A stretch of 64,000 nt of DNA from Fluviicola sp. (GTDB lineage: Bacteria; Bacteroidota; Bacteroidia; Flavobacteriales_D; Crocinitomicaceae): the NCBI GenBank assembly GCA_029866325.1, contig JARWZO010000004.1, positions 62,001-126,000 on the forward strand, read 5' to 3'. Below, piece after piece: positions 58,765 to 64,000 of this stretch (its first letter is position 1; each line of letters opens with the position of its first letter). The position numbers and the translations under genes were made by a program. The notes below the pieces were generated by a model, which worked only from the letters and a program-made list of their open reading frames with translations, was not told where the DNA came from and ran no database searches.

Positions 58765-61700
58765 TTATTCTTCAGGTACTTTTACAGTAATCGCCGGTGG
58801 AATCAGTTTGTAAATGATCGGCGTGACAATACGCGAAAGCAAGGTAGAACTGATCAAACCACCAATCAATACCACTGCTAATGGCGAAATAAGCGGGTTG
58901 GTCGAAATCGCAATCGGAATCAAACCACCAATGGCTGTTAAGGATGTCAGGACAATCGGTAAGAATCGTACTTCACCTGCTTCACGAATGGCTTCATCTA
59001 ATCCGTAACCTTCTTCGCGGAGCTGATTGGTGAAATCGACCAGCAAGATGGAGTTTTTCACTTCGATTCCCGCCAAGGCGATGAGTCCGATAATGGCGAC
59101 AAACGAGAGTGAATTTCCACTCATCCAAAGCGCGATGACCGCACCCACAATTCCCAACGGAATCACTGATAGTACAATAATGGTGCTTTTGAAGGTTTTG
59201 AACAGCAATACTAGCACAGCGATGAACAAGAATACGGTGATGATGATCACGGTATTGAATCCACCAAATGATTCCTGACGCGATTCAAACTCTCCTCCCA
59301 TCGCATAATTGTATCCGGCAGGCAACGAATCGGCATCCATTTTTTCGATCACGTCATTGATCACATCATCGGCTAGAAAACCTTTCTGTACAAACGCACT
59401 CACCGAAACCGTTCTGATTTTGTTGAGGTGATTGATGAACAAGGGCGAACTTTCCAGTTCCAGGTGCGCAATTTGTTTCAACAACACAGGTTGTCCCTGC
59501 TGATTGTTGATGTACAGATTATCAAACGCCGCAAGTGTAGGACGTTCGCCTTTCGGAGTGGTAAGAATGATGGAGCGCTCGTTGTTGTCTTCATCCGAAA
59601 AAGATCCCATGTCAATTCCGGCAATGGCCATGCGCACCGTGCGATCGATGTCTACGGTATTGATGCCCAGCATGCGCGCTTTGTCTTTGTTGATCACCAA
59701 TCGGAAATCTGACTTGAGGTTACTCACCGGATTGTCGATGTACATTGTTCCTTCGGTGTTTTTGAGTAAGTTCTCGACCCGTTTTGCCATGGCACGCAAG
59801 GTATCCAGGTTATCACCGGATAAACGCACTTCAACCGGAGCTACAATCGGTGGACCTTGTTCAAAGTTTTTTACTTCAATTTTTGCACCTGTGTAATCGC
59901 TGAAAATAGCGCGTAATTGTTCGGTGACTTCCAGTTTGCGTTCGGCTGTGGTTTCTTCTTTTAATTGCACAAAAAACTGTGCAAAATCGGTGCGTTCGTT
60001 TTCCTGAATGACGTTGTAATACACCTGCGGATTTCCTTTTCCTACATTGGCTGCATAGTATTCGATATCCGGAATTTTGGCCAGCTCAGCTTCCACAAAC
60101 TTGCTGGTTTTATTGGTCTCGGCAAGATTGGTTTGCAAGGGCGAAACCACGTTGATCATGAATTGCGGTTTTTCAGAAGCCGGAAACAAACTGAATCCGA
60201 TTACGGGAAACAACTGCAATGATCCGATGAAAATAACCACCGAAACCAATAGCGTAATTACCGGACGTTTCAATGATTTGCTCAACAACACACTGTAGCT
60301 TCCGCTGATGAGTTTTTGCAAACCTCGAAGGAAAATGTTTCCCTTGTGTTGACCTTCGTGTTGTTTCAACAAGCGGCTCGACAAAAACGGAATAATCGTT
60401 AACGAAACTACCATTGACGCGATCACGCTGCAAATAACCGCCATTGGTAAACTCCGAATAAATTCTCCGGCGGCTTCGGGTAAGAAAACAAGTGGTAAAA
60501 AGGCGATGATTAACGTAACCGTACATCCAACTACTGATAAACCGATTTGTTTGGTGGCTTTCAACGTCGCTTCCATACGCGTGTGGCCTTCACGCAACCA
60601 GCGTTCGATGTTTTCGACCACCACAATGCTATCATCAACCAGCAAGCCCAACGCTACTACCAATCCCACAATGCTAAGCTGGTTGATGTTATATCCTAAT
60701 ACATTCAACAATACCAAGCCGATAGCTAATGATAATGGAATGGAAATCATTACAATAATGGCGGCTCTTCCACCAAGTGGCAATAAGGTAATTGCAACCA
60801 ATAAAATGGCGATGATAAAATCGAAACCAAGACCGCTCAATCGTTTGCTCACGTTGTTGGCTTGATCGAAGTGATGCACCATATCAATATTACTCGGTAA
60901 GGTTTTATCGAATGCCGCCAGAACCGGTTGGTAATGCTCTTTGGTTACCGAAATATTGAATCCGTCTTTTTGTCCGGCGGTTACAAACACGCAACGATGC
61001 CCGTTCAAACGTGTAATGTGTTTCTCTTCATCAAAGCCCAATTGCACATTGGCAATGTCTTTCAGTGCGATGGATTTTCCGTTGACAGAATACACAATTG
61101 TCGAAGCAATTTCTTCTACGGAACCGTAATTACCGCTTGTCATGACGTTGAACGACTTGGTTCCCGCATCCAAACTTCCGCCCGGAATATTAGCGATTTC
61201 GCTTTGAATGGTTCCCGTTATGGCATTCAGCGGAATGTTCAGTTGAGCAATTTTATCGAGCTTCAAATCGACCCGAACAATTTCTTCCGGTAAACCGTGA
61301 ATCTTTACGTTCTTCAGCTCGGTGAGTTTTTCCAGGTCTTCCTGCAATTGCTCGGCATTCCGTTTCATGGTTTGTCGGGATGCATTTTCACTGATCAAGG
61401 CAACTTGCAATACATTTACATCAGACGGAGTAATCTTCTTCACGTCTATGCTCAAAATTTCGGGAGGTAATTCATCGCGCATGCCATTGACTTCGCGAAT
61501 CAATTCCTGGTACTTGTCGTTGACAATACTTCCGTATTTGTATTCAACCGTAAGCACCGCAACACCGTCTTTGATGGTCGTTTTTATGCGTTTGATGTTT
61601 TCGAGGCTATAGATTTTCTTTTCAAGAGGCTTCACTACCAATTCCTCCATATCAGACGGACTGGTTCCGGGATAGACCACCACCACAGGAAACATCGGAC

Positions 61701-61824
61701 TATTCGTTACCGGATCTTCACTTCGGGGCATGTCGAAAAGTGTAGAGACACCTAAAGCAATGGCCATAATAAAGATCACAAGGGTAAACTGGTAATTTTT
61801 TACCGCGTATTCGGATATTTTCAT
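58765..61824 (-). CDS. RND-family efflux pump
   Basis: This 1019-aa inner-membrane proton antiporter is AcrB/MexB-like. It has the N-terminal membrane helix, two large periplasmic porter loops and helices 2-6 and 8-12. Helix 4 contains VVALGLLVDDSIVVVENIERW, with the paired Asp of the proton relay. FVEAELAKIPDIEYY and EVRLSGDNLDTL mark the porter domains. It works as a trimer with the adaptor and outer-membrane channel encoded next to it. Hydrophobic drug or metabolite export is likely, while a heavy-metal (CusA) type lacks support from signature Met clusters. The substrate is unknown. Confidence 0.93.
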   Translation of the reverse strand: MKISEYAVKNYQFTLVIFIMAIALGVSTLFDMPRSEDPVTNSPMFPVVVVYPGTSPSDMEELVVKPLEKKIYSLENIKRIKTTIKDGVAVLTVEYKYGSIVNDKYQELIREVNGMRDELPPEILSIDVKKITPSDVNVLQVALISENASRQTMKRNAEQLQEDLEKLTELKNVKIHGLPEEIVRVDLKLDKIAQLNIPLNAITGTIQSEIANIPGGSLDAGTKSFNVMTSGNYGSVEEIASTIVYSVNGKSIALKDIANVQLGFDEEKHITRLNGHRCVFVTAGQKDGFNISVTKEHYQPVLAAFDKTLPSNIDMVHHFDQANNVSKRLSGLGFDFIIAILLVAITLLPLGGRAAIIVMISIPLSLAIGLVLLNVLGYNINQLSIVGLVVALGLLVDDSIVVVENIERWLREGHTRMEATLKATKQIGLSVVGCTVTLIIAFLPLVFLPEAAGEFIRSLPMAVICSVIASMVVSLTIIPFLSSRLLKQHEGQHKGNIFLRGLQKLISGSYSVLLSKSLKRPVITLLVSVVIFIGSLQLFPVIGFSLFPASEKPQFMINVVSPLQTNLAETNKTSKFVEAELAKIPDIEYYAANVGKGNPQVYYNVIQENERTDFAQFFVQLKEETTAERKLEVTEQLRAIFSDYTGAKIEVKNFEQGPPIVAPVEVRLSGDNLDTLRAMAKRVENLLKNTEGTMYIDNPVSNLKSDFRLVINKDKARMLGINTVDIDRTVRMAIAGIDMGSFSDEDNNERSIILTTPKGERPTLAAFDNLYINNQQGQPVLLKQIAHLELESSPLFINHLNKIRTVSVSAFVQKGFLADDVINDVIEKMDADSLPAGYNYAMGGEFESRQESFGGFNTVIIITVFLFIAVLVLLFKTFKSTIIVLSVIPLGIVGAVIALWMSGNSLSFVAIIGLIALAGIEVKNSILLVDFTNQLREEGYGLDEAIREAGEVRFLPIVLTSLTAIGGLIPIAISTNPLISPLAVVLIGGLISSTLLSRIVTPIIYKLIPPAITVKVPEE

Positions 61825-61857
61825 AACTGTTTGTTATTGCGCGTAAATAAGCCCTGA

Positions 61858-62910
61858 TTAGTTCTTAATGATGATGGCAGATGTTTCGTTCAGGTAAGCA
61901 CTTCCCGAAACAATCAATAATTTGTGTGCTTCCAAACCGGAAGAAATCACCACCGATTGCTGTTGAACGGCTCCTACCTGCACCGGGATTTTTTTTACCG
62001 TTTTGCGGTCGTCTGTCACAAAAACAAATCCTTGTCCGGCATCACCGTCAAGCAAGGCTTCGTATGGAATGGTCCAACTGGTGGATTGCACACGCGGGGT
62101 GATTTCGGCTTTTCCAAACATGCCGGAAGCGATCAAGGCATCTGTTTTTTCACTGATGGTTAGATCGATGCTAAACGTCCCTGTATACGGATCGCTGCTT
62201 TCTGCTCTGCGGGAAACAACGGCTTTTACCTTGCGGTTTCCAAATGCTTCCGACTGAATCCAGGCTTCGTCACCTTCTTGAATGCTGTTCCATTCGTGAT
62301 CGCTCACACCAACTTTTAAGTACCATTTTCCGTCACCGGCTCCATTGGTTTGAAACACAGGAGTTCCGGTTGAAACCAATTGACCTTGGTTCACAAAACG
62401 CTTCAGAATGAAACCATCAGCTACTGCGCGTATTTCAGAATATTTTAGGTTAAAACGAGCAGATGAAAGTTGTTGCTCGGCAATGTCCACGGCGGTTTGC
62501 GCATTTTGTACTTGTTCCAAAGTTGCGTAACCGTCTTTCTGCAGATTAGTAGCACGCTCGAGGTCGCGTTTTGATTTTTCCAACCCGATTCTGGCCTGAT
62601 TTACCATGGCATTGATTGCCGTCAAATCAAGTATAGCCAACAATTGTCCTTTGCGTACACGATCGCCTTCTTTCACGAGCAATTGTTTCACGATTCCGCC
62701 GGTAAGGAAGGAAAGATAGGTTTCATCGTCGGTTGTAAACTGCCCCGAAGCATTGATTGTAGCATTCGTCGCCGATTTTTCGATGGTTACCACTTTTACA
62801 GGAATGGTTTCCGTAGCCGATGGAATGACCTTTTCAGGCGTACTTTTTCCGCAAGAAGCTACGATCAGCAGCAAGCTGAAAATGGCGATTGAGTGTTGGA
62901 TTGTTTTCAT
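61858..62910 (-). CDS. RND efflux periplasmic adaptor (lipoprotein)
   Basis: This 350-aa membrane-fusion protein has a lipobox IVASC (Cys20) anchoring it to the membrane. The lipoyl-like strands ASGQFTTDDETYLSF and VKQLLVKEGDRVRKGQLLA flank a helical hairpin (about 110-150) and are followed by AVADGFILKRFVNQGQLVSTG. The beta-barrel and C-terminal domain follow (EGDEAWIQSEAFGN, TWTIPYEALLDGD-like WTIPYEALLDGD). It bridges the RND pump and the TolC-like channel. It lies 33 bp upstream of the pump and 1 bp after the TolC-like gene. Confidence 0.92.
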   Translation of the reverse strand: MKTIQHSIAIFSLLLIVASCGKSTPEKVIPSATETIPVKVVTIEKSATNATINASGQFTTDDETYLSFLTGGIVKQLLVKEGDRVRKGQLLAILDLTAINAMVNQARIGLEKSKRDLERATNLQKDGYATLEQVQNAQTAVDIAEQQLSSARFNLKYSEIRAVADGFILKRFVNQGQLVSTGTPVFQTNGAGDGKWYLKVGVSDHEWNSIQEGDEAWIQSEAFGNRKVKAVVSRRAESSDPYTGTFSIDLTISEKTDALIASGMFGKAEITPRVQSTSWTIPYEALLDGDAGQGFVFVTDDRKTVKKIPVQVGAVQQQSVVISSGLEAHKLLIVSGSAYLNETSAIIIKN

Positions 62911-62911
62911 A

Positions 62912-64000
62912 TTAATTCGTTTTTTGAGTTGTTTCGATTGGATATGTGGCTGTTTCGCGTTCCAGATTGGCTACAGCGCTATTGATTTGTTGTTGTAAAA
63001 GAGATACCTGCAATTCTGCTTGGGTCAATTGATTGGCAGCGTCGATGAATTCAATTTCACTGGCTACACCTTGTTTTTGAGCGTCTTCAATGAGGTGAAA
63101 GTATTCCTGAGCGGTAGCCAATTGTTTTAATGACGACTCGTAATTGGCTGTTGCAGTAGAAAGCGCATTGAGAGCCAATTGTACCGAAAGCGAAAGCTGT
63201 TGCGTCGTTTGTTGAATGGCCAAATCAGCTTGTTTGAGATTCCATTCGGAAAGTTTTACTTTTTGGGTATTACGGGTTCCGTTGAAAATCGGAATGGATA
63301 AGGAAACACCTACCATGTAATACGTCGATTTTGAGCTCACTTCCCAGTCAACACCTTGTGAACCGAGGTCCAGAAATGCATTGAGTTTGGGAACCCAAAA
63401 CAATTCATTCATGCGCAAAACGGTTTGCTGAATGCTTTTGGATTGTTCCAGCAGGTTGATTTCTTCGCGTTTGGAAACATCGGTTGTGGTAGTGGATGCA
63501 TCCGCAACAACGAGTTCGTTTTCAATGGGCGAGGAGAGGTCTTTATTCAAGAGAAAGTTAAAATACACTTGTGCGTTTCGTTGTTGGTTTTCAGCCTGAA
63601 TCAATTGGGCATTCGTAGTTTCCCACTCGCTTTTTACCCGCATCAGATGAATGTTCAATCCTTTACCATTGGCAATCAAGGCTTCGTTCATCGCGATGTT
63701 TTTCTCGAGCGTCGTCAAGGCTTTTTTATAGATTTCGATGGCTTGAACAGACGATTGGTAGTTGAAGTAAGCCACTTTGATGTCGTTGACCAACTGTCGG
63801 GCATACAGGTTCAGATCCAATTGAGTCAGCACGGTTTTCTGTTCCTCGATGCGTTTGTTGTAAATGATATCCGTATTTACAATCGGAACAGCTGTTCTAA
63901 CGTAAGCATCGTAATAATTTTTCGGCAAGAAATCAATCTGTTGGTTTTCAATTTGCGGAAACGATGAAGAGCCGGTTAATTGGTTCAAGGTAGCGTAAAC
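62912..64000 (-). CDS. TolC-family outer-membrane channel (5' truncated)
   Basis: The C-terminal about 360 residues of a TolC-like efflux channel are present. The frame is open to the window edge, so the signal peptide and first helices are missing. Long heptad-rich helices (LDLNLYARQLVNDIKVAYFNY, EIYKKALTTLEKNIAMNEALI) and two short strand regions (YYMVGVSLSIPIFNGTRN) match the repeated OEP domain. It is followed 1 bp later by the adaptor and then the pump, a complete tripartite operon. The transcript start lies outside the window. Confidence 0.9.
   Translation of the reverse strand, partial: VYATLNQLTGSSSFPQIENQQIDFLPKNYYDAYVRTAVPIVNTDIIYNKRIEEQKTVLTQLDLNLYARQLVNDIKVAYFNYQSSVQAIEIYKKALTTLEKNIAMNEALIANGKGLNIHLMRVKSEWETTNAQLIQAENQQRNAQVYFNFLLNKDLSSPIENELVVADASTTTTDVSKREEINLLEQSKSIQQTVLRMNELFWVPKLNAFLDLGSQGVDWEVSSKSTYYMVGVSLSIPIFNGTRNTQKVKLSEWNLKQADLAIQQTTQQLSLSVQLALNALSTATANYESSLKQLATAQEYFHLIEDAQKQGVASEIEFIDAANQLTQAELQVSLLQQQINSAVANLERETATYPIETTQKTN

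Overview
The window looks like chromosomal DNA of a Bacteroidota bacterium, most likely order Flavobacteriales; a Fluviicola-like member of the Crocinitomicaceae is my guess, not a proven assignment. The evidence is the type IX secretion (T9SS) and gliding genes gldJ, porP/sprF, porU, porV and porX, secreted proteins ending in T9SS sorting domains, TonB proteins of the Bacteroidota type, and -7 promoter boxes of the form TAnnTTTG. No phage, IS transposase, CRISPR array or rRNA was seen. Genes are densely packed on both strands.

Layout. 1-4.1 kb: two molybdenum-storage-protein-like subunits (the first cut by the window edge), a secreted unknown, and modABC for molybdate uptake. 4.4-9.0 kb: tRNA-Val, then exbB-exbD-tonB-tonB-folC. 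9.4-14.4 kb: glutamate/leucine-type dehydrogenase, anmK, acyl-CoA dehydrogenase, murF. 14.5-22.9 kb: T9SS/gliding locus gldJ, porP-like, porU, porV, followed by ispF. 23.4-24.3 kb: repeat-rich stretch with a frameshifted zinc-ribbon gene. 24.4-29.5 kb: bioB-bioF and small secreted or accessory genes. 29.7-37.0 kb: HD phosphohydrolase, porX, tsaE, alanine dehydrogenase, ECF sigma factor, lepB and a cupin anti-sigma candidate. 37.0-46.3 kb: palindromic repeat island and a six-gene minus-strand cluster (two DUF4331 proteins, TPR protein, HupE/UreJ-like membrane protein, small lipoprotein, TonB-dependent receptor). 46.5-58.6 kb: accessory genes, including a PP2C-type phosphatase, a cyanophycinase-like T9SS cargo, a K+ channel-like protein, a GlxA/AraC regulator beside SRPBCC/VOC genes, and a SlyD-like isomerase. 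58.7-64 kb: RND efflux operon (pump, adaptor, TolC-like protein cut by the window edge).

How the parts fit. PorU and PorV process and shuttle T9SS cargo, GldJ stabilises the gliding/secretion machine and PorX regulates it. Three proteins encoded here carry a T9SS-type tail: the 305-aa repeat protein, one DUF4331 protein and the S51 peptidase. ExbB/ExbD/TonB would energise receptors such as the 768-aa TonB-dependent receptor. The molybdenum genes suggest the cell imports and stockpiles molybdate, although no nitrogenase gene is visible.

The most promising leads are the DUF4331/TPR/HupE/TonB-receptor cluster, the molybdenum storage-uptake pairing, an ExbD that seems to lack its membrane aspartate, an ECF sigma/cupin pair split by lepB and close to porX, and at least two families of intergenic palindromic repeats. 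All calls come from reading the sequence and from memory of protein families; no search was run.
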